This document shows positions 1 through 12,605 of a stretch of 64,000 nt of DNA, one piece after another (the stretch's first letter is position 1; each line of letters begins with the position of its first letter). The stretch comes from Adineta vaga (lineage: Eukaryota; Rotifera). The notes under the pieces were generated by a model. The model had not been told where the DNA came from. It saw only the letters and a list, made by a program, of their open reading frames with translations, and made no database searches. The translations under genes and the position numbers were made by a program. Location of the stretch: the NCBI GenBank assembly GCA_021613535.1, contig CP075495.1, positions 11,532,001 to 11,596,000 of the forward strand, in the 5' to 3' direction.

Positions 1-42
1 AAAATTCATGTCTTTTTAGATAGTATAATTTTCAATTCGAAA

Positions 43-1329
43 ATGCAACGTTTTCATCGACTTGGTAGTGTAGGTATGGCATTGATCATTTCAGCATTCA
101 CTTTTCATCTTGTTGCCATCTCACTTGATCGTTGGACATCGGCAACATGCAAAACATGTCCAATCGCTTATGAATTTCGAGAATGGAGAACATCTATTCG
201 TGAACGATGCTATCGAACATCAATGCTAAATTTTCTCAAACTTTCCAACGATAGTGAAGAAATCAAAGATGATCCATTCACAACATACGTTTGTATATCA
301 AATAAATATTTACGTGCAAAAGATTCAGCTAATAATGGACAATGTATAGGAAGTACACAAATTGATCCTCAAAATGCATGTACAAGTGGCCAATATAATT
401 CCGATTTATGTGAATGCACGTAAGTTGAAAACATGAATATCTTTTGTTCTGTAAGTTTACTTCTATCAAGTTCTAAAAGAAATTTACAGAACTCAACTAG
501 ATTTATTTATACTGTCGACATATATGAGTAAAAATGACTGTCAATTTTTAAATATTTTAAAAAGAAATCGATTGAAATACTTTCTCACGCTATATTATTG
601 TACAAAGTAAATAAGCATATAGATACAATGTTTCTATTGAACTTCAAGAAAATATTGTTATGATATACATCAAGTTTTATGTTGAAAATGATTATAGTAT
701 AAAACATATATTTTCAACTTTGAGATGATATCATCAATATTGTCGTATTTGCGATATACTAATAGAATATGATTTTCTTTTAGGTATTCGAAAAGTACCA
801 AAGCTGTCATTGGTTTAGCTATCGTCTCTAGTTTTGCACTTGGTATTATGGTTATTGTATCGCATTTCGGAAGTTATATTCAATATGATTTTATTCTAAA
901 ATGGCTTATACCTGGTGGATTTTTTGCATTAGTGACAGGATTCGGTGCTATTTTTATTATTCTGATTATGATGGGTAGCGGTAAATATGAAGATGTCGAT
1001 GAAATTGTAAATTGGAGAACATTAGAAGCCACAAAATGTAAGTAATAAATTTCATTGAGAATTGTTCAATTTTTGAAGATATTCATGTATTATTTCAATA
1101 AATTAAATTCGCAAATACAATTACTAAATGCATATTTGATTTGTATTTCATAGATCCAAATATAAGTGCGATCAATAACACGAATTTATTAAATGAATTG
1201 TATCGAAACAATTTTGATGTCAATTTGGGTATATCGTTTGGTATGGAAATTATTGCTGGACATTTTACACTGATGTCTGCAATTATCTATGCGTTAATGT
1301 TTATTGCTAAGAAACGTCCTGATGCATAA
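43..1329 (+). CDS. Four-transmembrane protein, claudin/PMP22-like topology
   Basis: Three exons can be joined in frame: 43-419, 784-1037 and 1154-1329, all with GT-AG introns, giving about 268 aa. Exon 1 has one hydrophobic segment (residues 9-27), followed by a cysteine-rich polar loop of about 100 residues with paired cysteines (CKTC near residue 36, CEC near 125). Exon 2 carries two more membrane helices, the second glycine-rich and ending in IILIMMG. Exon 3 carries a fourth helix and a short basic tail (KKRPDA). One long first loop and four helices resemble claudin/PMP22/tetraspan proteins, but I do not see the claudin W-GLW-C-C signature. It is probably a plasma-membrane tetraspan protein of unknown function. 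The start is the first ATG after an AT-rich leader. Confidence 0.7.
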
Positions 1330-2346
1330 ACTAAGCTGATCACTTCTTTTCTTCTTGAATAAATAAATCTACGAAGCAATCAGTTTTTTTTCTGTTCAAT
1401 TTATGTCGTGAATAAAATGAAAAGTGTTTCCTAAAACGAAAAAAGAAGAGAAGTTGTTTTTTTTTCTCGAGTATTGCATAAGTTATTAGAATGATGTCAA
1501 TACTAGAGATATGTCTTCGAAGTATGTGAGCGAAGGTAAGACATATGATAATACTTTCACATTCACATTTATCTTGAAGAGAAAACACGTGCTTTAATTG
1601 TATTCACTAGGTTTATAGAAAAAATTTTGATAGACTTCCCTCAAGTACATACATATCGTAAGATATGTTTCAAACAATGGATATACATGAATGAGAGATA
1701 AATCAATGAAAGTCAAATAAACAATAGGAGATATTATTTGTTTGACAGAGAGGATCAATTCTTTTATTGACTCTTGTAAAACTTCAACTTTAACTTTTAT
1801 TTCTTCTCATATTACAATTGAAACGTCGAAATATGAATTGAAAGTTAATTAGTAACCTTATACAATATTGACGATATCTTTTTTCGTTTGATAAACGAGG
1901 AAAATAACAATTTTACTAATTAATACATACATTCTAGATGAATTAGAAAGCGTTATGTTTGAGAAAGACCAAGATAATCATTTTTACAATTGATTTGTAC
2001 TGTATGACAGCTATTTCATCATAAATTTAAAACTATTTGAACTTTTCTCACACATTTCTTTAAAGTCAATCATTGAGCTACACGTATGTAGTCGTTTATT
2101 TCGCATCAGTATAAAAATGAATCATAGTCACATTTTTTTCTCGTTCTTTCGGTTTTCGTCTATTTTGTGTTTGCTAAGCAAGCAAAAGGAAGCAACTGTC
2201 ATTATACTCTATACACTTTTCTTCCGTTCTTTCGTGATTTTACTGAAAAAAAAGCAATCATTCTGATTCAGTTTACTGTATAATCTTTTCTCTTCTCGTT
2301 TATTCTTTTTATTCCTAAAATAGAAAGAAAAACTCAGGGCTACACG

Positions 2347-2354
2347 TATATAAA
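2347..2354 (+). promoter_or_regulatory. TATA box of the Grg1-like gene
   Basis: TATATAAA lies 95 bp upstream of the ATG at 2449, so initiation would fall around 2375-2385 and leave a leader of about 70 nt. The upstream 1.1 kb (1330-2346) is AT-rich and holds no gene that I can support. A strong TATA box fits an inducible stress gene, but inducibility is inference. Confidence 0.5.
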
Positions 2355-2448
2355 CAGAGAAAAAACTACAGTATTCTTCATTTTAACAAGTGAAAACTTA
2401 CGATTATTATTCTCATTTCAACTTAACAAATATACAAAATTATCAATC

Positions 2449-3071
2449 ATGCAAAACATTAAAGACGCTGCAAGTGCTGTTTCAGAAAAAGCCAAAGGTA
2501 AGGAAGTATATGTTTCTGTTTTATCAAATCATCATTTGTTCATTTATAGAAGTAACGAGTGGTACATCATATGAGGCAAACAAAGAAGCAGCTAAAAATG
2601 ATAATTTATCTGCGAGTACTCGAATCAGTCATGGTGTTGACGCTGTAAAAGATAAAGGTATACTAAAATTATTTGGATAGTTTCTATTGAAAACTATAAT
2701 CTTTGTTTTGTTATTTAGTTGAAGAAAAAGGTCATGAAACAAAGAAAGAAGCACACAAAGAAGCTGCTGAAGAAAGAGGTGTAATCGGTCAAATTGGTGA
2801 TACAATTTCCAATGCATATAACTTCGTTGCTGAGAAAGTTTCCGGTTAGTATTATAAATAGATCTCCATTTCTAAAAAACTAGAAATTGAATTTTGATCT
2901 CCTTTTATAGAAGCGACAAGCGGCGCATCTTATGAAGCCAACAAGGAAAAAGCCAAAGATTCCGACAATACCGTTGGCCAACGAGTTGGTGCTGGTGTTT
3001 CCGCTGTTGGTGATAAAATCGAAGAAAAATCTCACAAAGCCAAAGCTGAAGCACACAAAGAAGCTTTGTAA
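2449..3071 (+). CDS. Tandem Grg1/CCG-1-like (LEA-like) stress protein
   Basis: Four exons (2449-2497, 2550-2657, 2719-2844, 2911-3071) give a 147-aa, highly hydrophilic protein rich in Ala, Lys and Glu. It contains two copies of a unit of about 70 residues. Each starts with a short amphipathic stretch (IKDAASAVSEKAKE, then ISNAYNFVAEKVSE), continues with TSGxSYEANKExAK and a GVxAVxDK block, and ends with K-AHKEA. This order matches the fungal glucose-repressible protein Grg1 (CCG-1 of Neurospora), normally a single unit of about 70 aa induced by starvation and stress. No signal peptide or membrane helix is visible. The intron before each SYEANKE block lies at the same place and phase (G|AA), so the second unit arose by intragenic duplication with its intron. 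A group 3 LEA-like protein is the alternative reading; Grg1 fits the motif order better. Confidence 0.8.
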
Positions 3072-3925
3072 ATAAAATTCTGTGGAATATTGACAATATT
3101 TTGTTACTCAGATATGAACTCATGTAATATTTCTCAATCTAAATTACATTTTCTGTTTACGATATTCTAGCATTTCTTTTTTTATTCACTGAAATAAACT
3201 TAAGATAAACATAAATCAAGTTTTCTTCTCTGTCATATATAAACTCTTCAAAACGAAGGACAGAGTGTATAATCGTATAGCAAACAAATGATCAATCTAA
3301 CTAGAAGGACAAATTAGAGAAAAAATGGACAGTTTCGTTGTCGTGATCAGTAGAGAGAACACGTAAACATCAATCAATATTTTTTATGTAAATATTTTTC
3401 TATGATTACCTGGAATGAATATTATTGCATTTTAAGAATATTTTATATTACGTCAATATGTATCAATGAGTACACGATATAATGCAGACGAATGTATGAA
3501 TCATGCGTTTCAGTGTTTCGAGTATAACACAGAAACAAAATCAGGAAAAAAAAATGGATCGTTTTATAAATTATTCATTGATTGATTTGAATAGTCTTTT
3601 CTTTTGTTTTTCATCATTACTTATGTCCATGAAGGTTAATGATTATGAAGGTAAGCCGAAAAACACTTTTCGAACGAATAAAGTTTAGACAGTAAAATAT
3701 AACATAGTTTATTGTTATACAACAAAATTGATCACTTCATTTCAAGAAAATATGTTTGGTATTTCAATAAATAGAGAAAATGATATATGATTACTAAATT
3801 TATTTTCTTTTATATTTGACCAAACGTATACAAATCATAAATAAAAAAGAAAGAAGAAAATATTTCTTTTTCATTTCAAAAGCAAAATAAAAAGCAAACC
3901 CATAATATCTGAATAAAGGCATTGT
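3072..3925. other. Intergenic, no gene seen
   Basis: An AT-rich spacer between the converging Grg1-like and LRRC73 genes. Only short low-complexity reading frames occur, and I see no RNA gene or repeat of note. Confidence 0.6.
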
Positions 3926-5273
3926 TTAAATGCGTTGCCAATAAAGCTGACGTTCAATAGTTCCATATGGTTGAATTTCTACAGGTAAAAGCTCTTCTAT
4001 GTCTTCATCATCTTCTCTTTCTTTTCTATTTTCAACGAATTTGTGAGATTGTTTTACTTCATTGAAACCAACAGATTTAATTTCTTCTTTGGTGAGATTT
4101 TCTGAAGGTTCTTTCAAATTACTTTTCTTCTTCTTCGTCTTTTTCTTGACTATAACTGTTTGAGATTTCTCATTTTGAACACTCTGTGGACTGGATGAAT
4201 CATCATGAATTGATGAACGACGATATGATAATAAAGGTGGTTCATTTAAAACCGAATTTCGTCGAGATCTCAAACTAAGACATTCGTTAATTGATGTACG
4301 TGTTGAATCAGATAGAAAAGGATTCTTCTCAAGATACATTTCTCGAAGTTTTACTGGATATTTCGTGAATAAACTAAGAAATAATTTTCCAGTATATTCA
4401 GTTAATTGACAACATTCTAAATCTAGATGAGTTAATGTTCGACTAAATAGAAATAAGAGAAAATAAACGAAATACTAAAGATAAAATTGTTACCTTGATG
4501 CAATAATCATACTAAGCATTGCTGCTAGTGTATCATCGATAATATTATAATCAAGTGCTAATCTTCGAATTCGAGAATTAAAAGATATTGAAAAGAAAAG
4601 TTCTGTCCAACCCGCATTTGTAATCGATCGATTCGCGCTTAAAATAACTTCTTCTAAACCTATATAATAACAAAAAATAAATACAATGATGTGCTCTGTT
4701 CTATGTAAATTATACATACCTGATCGTTTTTCATTGGGAACAATTAATGAACATATATTTACGATAGATTTATTAGTTAATTTATTATCTCCAATATCTA
4801 ATAAGGTTAATTTTGGACAATATTCATGTAAAATTGTACACAGTTGGGAAAACATATCATCGGTAAGATCATTTGCATGAATTCTAGATAATTATAGAAA
4901 TTTACTGTATGTATTTTCAATGATATTATGATTACCGTAGATTGATAAGATTTACGCAGTTTCGTAACATTTGAATAAATTTTTTAAATCGATTCTGTTC
5001 ATTAATCATTTGAATATTGAAAATAAGTGATATGATCGCTCTATTTTTCTGTGATAAACTTTTCATCAATACATCAAAATCACTATGAAGAAGAAAAAAA
5101 AAGATTTGAAATGACTTTCCTTTCTCTCTAACTGAAGTAATAGGTAGTAATTACGATTCGATAATTGTACATCGTCGAAATTCTAAAGATTTACAAACAT
5201 TCGTGTCAATCATTTCACAAAGACTAAGAATTTGTTGATGATTGAGCTTTTCTTCTATAAAGATTGTCTGCAT
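3926..5273 (-). CDS. LRRC73: Leucine-rich repeat protein LRRC73
   Basis: Five exons read on the minus strand (5273-5155, 5082-4936, 4883-4720, 4659-4494, 4442-3926), all with clean GT-AG junctions, give about 370 aa. The central region matches vertebrate LRRC73 in order: a DxGDNKL...INICSLI-like repeat, a GLEEVILSAN repeat, RIRRLALDYN with AAMLSMIIASSRTL, then HLDLECCQLT. These are ribonuclease-inhibitor type LRRs, one or two per exon. The last exon adds a basic and serine-rich C-terminal tail (a KKKTKKKK run, then an acidic REDDEDIEEL stretch) that differs from the vertebrate acidic tail. LRRC73 has no firmly established molecular function; the LRRs suggest a protein-binding scaffold. The ATG at 5273 is the first in frame and opens directly into the first repeat. 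Confidence 0.85.
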
Positions 5274-5664
5274 ATTGATTTATAAATGCCAAGAATATTC
5301 TGCTGATGAATTTATTTCTTTAAAAACAAATGCCCTTGTTGTTTTATTATGAGCAAGAAAACAAGAAAAAGTCTTGACAGACAAATGCAGGTGGTGCTGC
5401 TAGGAAGTTACGATTGGTCGCGTAGATGACTCATTCTTTTTCTCTTTGTATAGTATTACTGAACTTTATATTCTTTCACTAAATAATTCTATTTATCTAT
5501 TTGAGAGAACGAAAATGCTTCTCTATTTCTAACAAATAATATATCAACAGATTAATTAAAGTTAACGGATATTTTAATATTAGTTTTATGATAATGCATT
5601 CATATTTGTTTCTCTAAAGATAATATATATGTATATATATGTATGTTGTTATAATGTTTTCTAG
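5274..5664. other. Divergent promoter region between LRRC73 and NSD
   Basis: A 391-bp spacer separates the LRRC73 start (-) from the NSD start (+), so it probably carries both promoters. It includes an AT-rich alternating run (TATATGTATATATATG) at about 5626-5643. I see no gene. Confidence 0.5.
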
Positions 5665-8600
5665 ATGCCTATCCATCGTACGTCTGTTGAATCAGCTGTA
5701 CCGACGACTACCACGAATGAATTAACAAATGGAAATGTAAAATAACTTAGAATTATTCATTTTATTCAAATCTGATTTTCGTTTCTATTTCAGAAATTAC
5801 AAACATCAGATATGAATTTATCTATTGAATATGATGCACCACCAGTTGATAGTTTGCCTATGGATGAGGATGACGAAGAAGATGATGAAGAAGAAGTGAA
5901 TTTCTATTTGTTAAATTCTTGTTTATTTTGATATTATTGATTTTTCAGTACGAAAGTGATGGAGAAGAACAAGAAATTGCATATAATCCAGCTTGTCATA
6001 TGTGTGGTCTTTCATCCTATACACAATCATGTCAAGGCAAATGCCGTTATTATTTTCATCGTGAATGTGTCAATATTTTCGATGAACAACAAACATTAAT
6101 TTGTCCTGATTGTTCAGCAAGTATGTTTTAAAATTGAAATAAAAGAAAAACTTGATTGATTTCGATTAAAGATCGTTTATTATGTACAATATGTCAACAA
6201 GTTATTACTGAAAATGAATTCAAATGTGGATTTAATCAATGTAATCGAATTTATCATTCATCATGTTTAATGAATTCAAGTTTAATGACATCGCCATCAT
6301 CTGGTGTTTATTATTGTCCACTTCATGTTTGTGCAACATGTCGTTTACATAAACGACCGAATGATAATATCGGTATACTTTTCTTTCTTTATTTTTATTC
6401 GACATAGAAGTTAAATTTCAATATTTACATAGCAAAATTCATGACTAACTAAAAAATCATTAGATTATACATATTGTTTAACTATCAAAATGATGATTCA
6501 TTCTTAGTTCTTTTTCTTTAGGTCATGTATTTATTTGTTTATATTGTCCAACAGCATATCATGGTCATGAACGATGTTTACCAGCTGGTTCTTTATCAAT
6601 CTCTAATTCTTCATCACTATGTTGTCCTAATCATCTTCCAATAGAACGAAAACCAGTGCGTCCCGCTGCATCGCCCTTTTGTTATATATGTGAACAGGCA
6701 ACTCGATCTACGGAATGTTTTATATGTGTAGAATGTCCAGCAACAATTCATCAATCATGTCTAGTAACAACAACACCAGATGAAGAAAAACCAAAAAATT
6801 GGAAATGTGAATCATGTATACGTGGCTTTAAACCACTTTATGGAGACATATGTTGGATTAAAATGGGAAAATTTAGGTAAGATAATTTATACAGTTTAGA
6901 AATGACAATTGTATTGATACATAATTAGATGTTGGCCAAGTCGGATATTACATGAACGTCATGCACCAGATAATCTTCTTGCTCAAGAACGTACTGTTGG
7001 AGAGTTTCTTATACAATTTTTTGGTTCGAAAGAATTCTTTTGGGCTAACAAACATCATTATCTATCATTTGAAAATCGTTGTATCATAGGCAAAGATTCA
7101 CGTGATTATAATAATACAGAACAGATTTTTAAAGATGGTACATTTTCTCTGACGAAATATTCTATTTTCATTATTGAATTTCTTAGGTCTTCGAGAATCA
7201 AAACGTGTCTATAGTCGTTTAAAACAATTTTATGCTAGTAATTTAGTTGAAAATTATGGTGAAGCAACTAAACTTGAAGAAATGACGTTAGATGATGCTT
7301 ATGACGAATTGGAAGATGAAGATGAAGATGATGAAACAGATGATGAATCAGTTGATATGAATTCAGATGAATCGATTAATAATGAACATGAAAAAGTTTC
7401 AATTAGTAATGGAAGATCAAAATTAATTGATCGAAGTGCGAATAAAAGTGGACAAATGCCGGCTTATAGACACATTAAAGTAAAATTCATGTGCATATTT
7501 ATGATGTAATTTATAGAAAATTTTCTTTACAAGACTTTAAAACCTATTGGCGATGCTCAAATACTTCGTTTACCATTAGCTGATATATCCCGTTGTGATT
7601 GTGATCCAAATAAACCTGATCCATGCAGTTCAGATGAACATTGTTTAAATCGAATGCTTAAATATGAATGTCATCCACATGTTTGTGCTGCTGGTAAGTT
7701 TCATGGAATAAATAATTATAGAGTCGAGTAACATGAGATCTGATATGGTTAATATGACGAAAATGAACTCTTTCTATTTGTATAGAATTTCTGGTTGTAG
7801 AATAATTAATGTAACCTTCACGTTGAGTTTAGTTTACAAAAGAGAGTACACAATGGATTCTTTCGATAGGGTTGAATCTAGCGTTGTATCATTATTAAGA
7901 CTTCGTCAATCTTCTATTTTAGGAACAACACTTTATAACATATATGAGGCTTTTCTCGTACCGTACAGTAACATCACATGTATGTTCTTCTGTACGATGA
8001 AATGAACTGCAATAGATATGACGGAAAATGCGTGAAAGCATGCATAGAACATCCGAATTTGTTAGATGTGAAAGTGATATTTTATAAAAAGAAGTAAACT
8101 AGTAATGGTTGAGTTCAAAGAAACTTTAAACATGAATCTATGTATATCATCGACGGTTATTGAATTGATTTTTCTCTGCTATTTTTAGGTGACAAATGTA
8201 AAAATCAGGTAAATACTTTTCGCAAGTGATTGATTTAATTTAAATGTATAACTCTTGTTTCTTTTCAATTAATCAGCGTTTTCAAAAACGTAAGTGTACT
8301 AATTTATTGAAAATCCATGTTTACATCGAATTTTACCTTCGTAGGTAATTATCCAGCTCAACAAGTATTTTGGACAGCTGGTCGAGGATGGGGTTTAAGA
8401 GCATTAGTACCAATTAAAGAAGTAAAATAGATAGTAAATGTCTTGTGAAGTTTGTTTTTAATATACGATTTAAGGGTGAATTTGTCAATGAATATGTTGG
8501 CGAACTAATAACTTATGAAGAAACTGAACGACGTGTTAAATTAGCTCGAAAGAATAATGTTAAAGATTTCTATTTTCTTGTTCTCGATAAAGATCGGTAA

Positions 8601-9471
8601 GATAATTTTGTAAGATATAATATGAATAGAATTTTATGAATGTTTTTAGTGTTATTGATGCTGGTCCACGAGGAAATCTCTCACGATTTGCTAATCATAG
8701 TTGTGATCCAAATTTACGTACAGAAAAATGGAATATCAGTGGAGATTTACGTGTAGGTTTATTTGCTGTACGAGCTATTGGAGCTGGTAACTATCTGCAA
8801 TGATATTGATAAGAAAAGACGGAAGAAAAATTTATTCTTTTAGGTGAAGAATTAACTTTTGAATATGGTGTTGAATCTGAATTTCGTGGTGATACTATAT
8901 TTCATTGCCTTTGTGGAGCTGAAACATGTACTGGCTTTATGGGTCGCTCGAAAAAGCTTGGCGGAGTATATTTCGATAAAGAAATTCTAGAAAATTTTCA
9001 TTTCTCGAAACTTATTTATTTAGGTTACATCTGTTAATGAATCATCCTCATCAGCCACATCTGCTTCAAATGGAGTTTCAAATGGTCGTCACAGTAATAA
9101 AAATCGCATACAGACATCAAATATAACTGGTGAACAAGATGCTAATACATGCTTTGGTTGTGGTTTAACAGGTCAATTAATTGCATGTCATATGTCGAAT
9201 TGTTCACGAAAATTTCATCCAAAATGTGTTAAAGTTAAAGGTCAATCATTTCGACATCGTTCACCGCCACGTAATTTCATTTTAGTTCTCTTGTCATCGA
9301 TCACTATGATTACTTTCTGTTGTAGAACGTTGGATATGTCCATCACATCGTTGTGATATATGTGGTGTGGATGCTAGTATTGCTTGTGCAGATTGTTTAA
9401 GTTCATTTTGTGCTGAGCATCGAATAGAAAATATGCATGGTGCATATTGCTTACTTCATGGACATGAATAA
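5665..9471 (+). CDS. NSD: NSD-family histone H3K36 methyltransferase
   Basis: Sixteen exons: 5665-5736, 5794-5895, 5949-6120, 6172-6372, 6522-6876, 6929-7137, 7187-7479, 7534-7693, 8189-8208, 8277-8289, 8345-8421, 8475-8596, 8650-8786, 8844-8965, 9024-9270, 9326-9471. They give about 815 aa. Domains in order: an acidic N terminus; three PHD/RING-like zinc fingers (about 65-285); a PWWP domain ([19 protein letters not shown], about 290-400); an AWS segment with [20 protein letters not shown] (about 485-530); a SET domain (about 540-660) with [28 protein letters not shown] and ELTFEYG; a post-SET Cys motif (CHCxC...CTGFMGRS, written loosely); and a C-terminal C5HCH-type PHD pair. This order is diagnostic of NSD1/2/3, which mono- and dimethylate H3K36 in the nucleus. 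Against vertebrate NSD2 the N-terminal PWWP and HMG box are missing. Exon 10 is only 13 nt. All key SET residues are present, so it should be active. Confidence 0.92.
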
Positions 9472-12400
9472 TTATATATTCTTAACAAAAATCGTATATA
9501 TGTGTATTTTTTTGTCTGTATGATCATTTATATATATACATGTCAGATGGGTTATGTCGTGAGCCCTTTCTTTCTTTTTTGATTGTATTATTAAAAATAG
9601 ACTTCAAGAACGAATACAATTAGTTCAAATATATTGAACAATTATCAGTTAGAAAAGTACTTTTCTATTTTATTAAAATATATAGAGAGTAAGACTTTAC
9701 TCTTAATAAAATAGTCATCTTTAAAACATTCTTTTATAAATGTACTGAGAATTCTTACAGATGCACTTACTAAACCCAAATAATGATAAATTAAGAAGCA
9801 TCGCGACGCCCAAGTGACTATTCTATAGGTTCATTAGCAGAGGTACTTGGTGTTCTTCGGACAATTTTCCTCTTAAAACTTAGGTATAAGTTCCTTCTAT
9901 ACCTATTACTTTTATCTACGTCTTCGGTCTAAATGGCGTAAAAAAATACCTAAAACATGAACAGAGTAGAAAATGAACCCAGATAAATGTGATGATGTAA
10001 CAAAAGAAAGAATTTGTATCATGATTTAATCACTCTTGCCATCTCGATCTCTATTTTTACTACACCCATACCGCATAAGATATAAAGATCGACAAAATGC
10101 GATGTTGTTTGAAAAAGTTTTATCCAGACGATGCCAATCTCAACTGTTTCTGATACTTTCATTCTCATAAAGATGGCGATTCTTCTTTATAAATTATATA
10201 GCAGTGATATCCGTGTCGCTCAACAGTTTCTCATCTTGTAGACTTGGTTGTGAGCTCTTTTGTGCCGGCATCCATAACCTGATCTAATCAGTTTTGGTCA
10301 TATTTACCTTCACAATTCATCCTCTATTTCACGAGATCATCTAAAGAATGATGGCGAAAGAAAATTAATGACAACCATGTTTCTATGATACAAGTATTTT
10401 TTCCAAAAGAAATCGGATTAAATCGTGCATAATTAGACATAATCACGATCTGTTCTCGAATAAACTTTTGTTTATCATCAAATGTAATCATAAAATAATG
10501 AGATTCTTTCAATTTCACAACCTTCTTTTTTTATTTATCAAATAGGAATAAACCACTATTGAAATGATGAGTTATTGAAGTAATAAAATAACCCAAGAAA
10601 AATCTCAAACATTTTCTACGGTGTTTTTGCGAAAATTTTACTTTCATATATTAAACTACATCTATATAATTTGCTTGTTTATATATATACATCAGTAGAT
10701 ATTTGATTTATTCTGGTGTCTTCTAAAACGTTTGAGTTCTTTTTAATCGAGTGGGATATCTGCGGATTTCCCACTTTGACATCCTGTGTCTATGTTCCTC
10801 TTGATTTCTGGAGGACTCCTGTCGAAAGCAATGTTTTGTCTGAGACTTCAGAGACAGTTCTGAATGTCAAAATCTTCGTCTTAGATTGTTCTTCAACGAG
10901 CAATGGTCTTCAAACAAAATTCAACAACACAGAAAAAGCACTCGACGAAACTGATTTTGAAATGTGCCGACAATAAAGGTGCTAGCATCAGGCAGGACTA
11001 GGTCTTCTAGATTTTGTCGATAAAAAAGAAACAAATAAAAACTAATTATAAAGCTGTATATGTTAGATTATTTGCATCAGACAGATCGATCTGATATTTT
11101 GGATTTGTGTATAGATCGACCAGACCTTTCGTTTCACAAGAGTTCCAATAGATTTTAGCTCTAAATATACGACTGGAACTGGCTGGCGCATGAAAATCAC
11201 GAAATATCTCATAGTATTTTAGACTTAACTATTATAAAAAGCTTCTCTTATAACCTTAGAACTATATGGGACAGTCAGAAAAAACTTCTGTCTTTTGATA
11301 TAAAAACAATTACATTTTTCTCTTATACTCTGCTTACGCTTGAGCAAATATAGGGATGAATTATTAGTATACATTCTGATCAAAATGACATCTGGAAATA
11401 TTTTGTTACTTAACCAAACTTCGATCGAATGGTTTGAAAATTTCCGAGAACATACATCAAGATATACTATATTTTATAAGTCTGTAAAATTGGCCATTGG
11501 GAGGATTGCAGCTTTCCCCTCTCATCTGTTAACTCTTTTTCTTATTAAATAAAGTTCTTCATTTAATTCACTATAGTTTGAAGAGAACAATTAGTGGGAA
11601 ATTGCTTTGATTATTAAAATGATAAGCTTCAAGTAAATCTGATTCTATCCTATCGAATACAATCGAAAATTATTTTGGGTTAATAACCCTAGTTCAAGTG
11701 ACTCAATATTGTAAGACAATCGTTGTACTGCGTACCGCGGTCGTGATTTTATTAAAGTTTTGAATGCTCTTCTAATAACATACAAGTCAACGCTTTGTTT
11801 CATTATTATGAATGACAGCATTTCAATGCAAATATTTACAAACAATTCATTTCTCTGATGTGGTATTAATACGTTTTTATTAGTCTTTTTGAGAAAAAGA
11901 TCAACTAGATCAAAGAATAAAAAGACCGTAATTATCGTCTATAATTAGCGTACTGATAGAAAACAGGAATTCCGAACGCTTTAATTTCCATTATCTTTTA
12001 TGTTTTTATCAAATAAATGATTTCTTTTGTATATTAAATAGATTTTGTAAACATCTTTCCTTTTCTTTTCTCAGTCTATTTCATTGATAATACGCTTCTT
12101 AATTTCCGTAGAACTGTTTCAGACTACAAATGTAACAATTATGAACGGAAAAAGTAAAAAAAACACAAAAGAAAACACGCAGATAATCAAACGGAGAAAA
12201 GAAAAAAAACGTGACGATGAGGATGTTTTTTTACCCAATATCTTAAGTTTGAGCTCTAAGCATCAACGGTGTGGTCTTTTATATTCGTCTATCATTCTTT
12301 CTTCATCATCTTCTTCTCCTCTTTCTTTCTCATCGACATGATTCTTCCGTTTCCCCGTCACATTATTGTCGCTTTTCAAAATATTATGAGAAGTTCCGTT

Positions 12401-12605
12401 CTTACTTATATGCGAATAGTGCCGTCAAAGTATATATCATCAGAGAAAAGGTAAAAAAGACGACATCCATAGCATTGAGCTGACAGCATTCACTTTAGTA
12501 AATAAAATAATATTAAAAAAAAGAAAGAAAAAAGATAGACGAGTATAAACGAGAGAAATATTTTCACTCGTTCAAAAATCAGTATTACTCTTAACATTAT
12601 TTCAT
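9472..12605. other. 3.1-kb gene-poor region
   Basis: No reading frame here joins into a convincing gene. The first part holds the NSD 3' UTR. From about 9750 to 11850 the base composition is slightly less AT-rich, with short non-overlapping open stretches on both strands (for example 10716-10976 plus and 10324-10518 minus) that lack initiator ATGs and recognisable motifs. Decayed coding DNA is possible but unproved. 12084-12480 is purine- and pyrimidine-biased low-complexity sequence in front of the next gene. Confidence 0.4.

Noticed and set aside
10716-10976. 86-codon plus-strand open stretch
   Set aside because: No ATG at its head, no motif, no splice-compatible neighbours.
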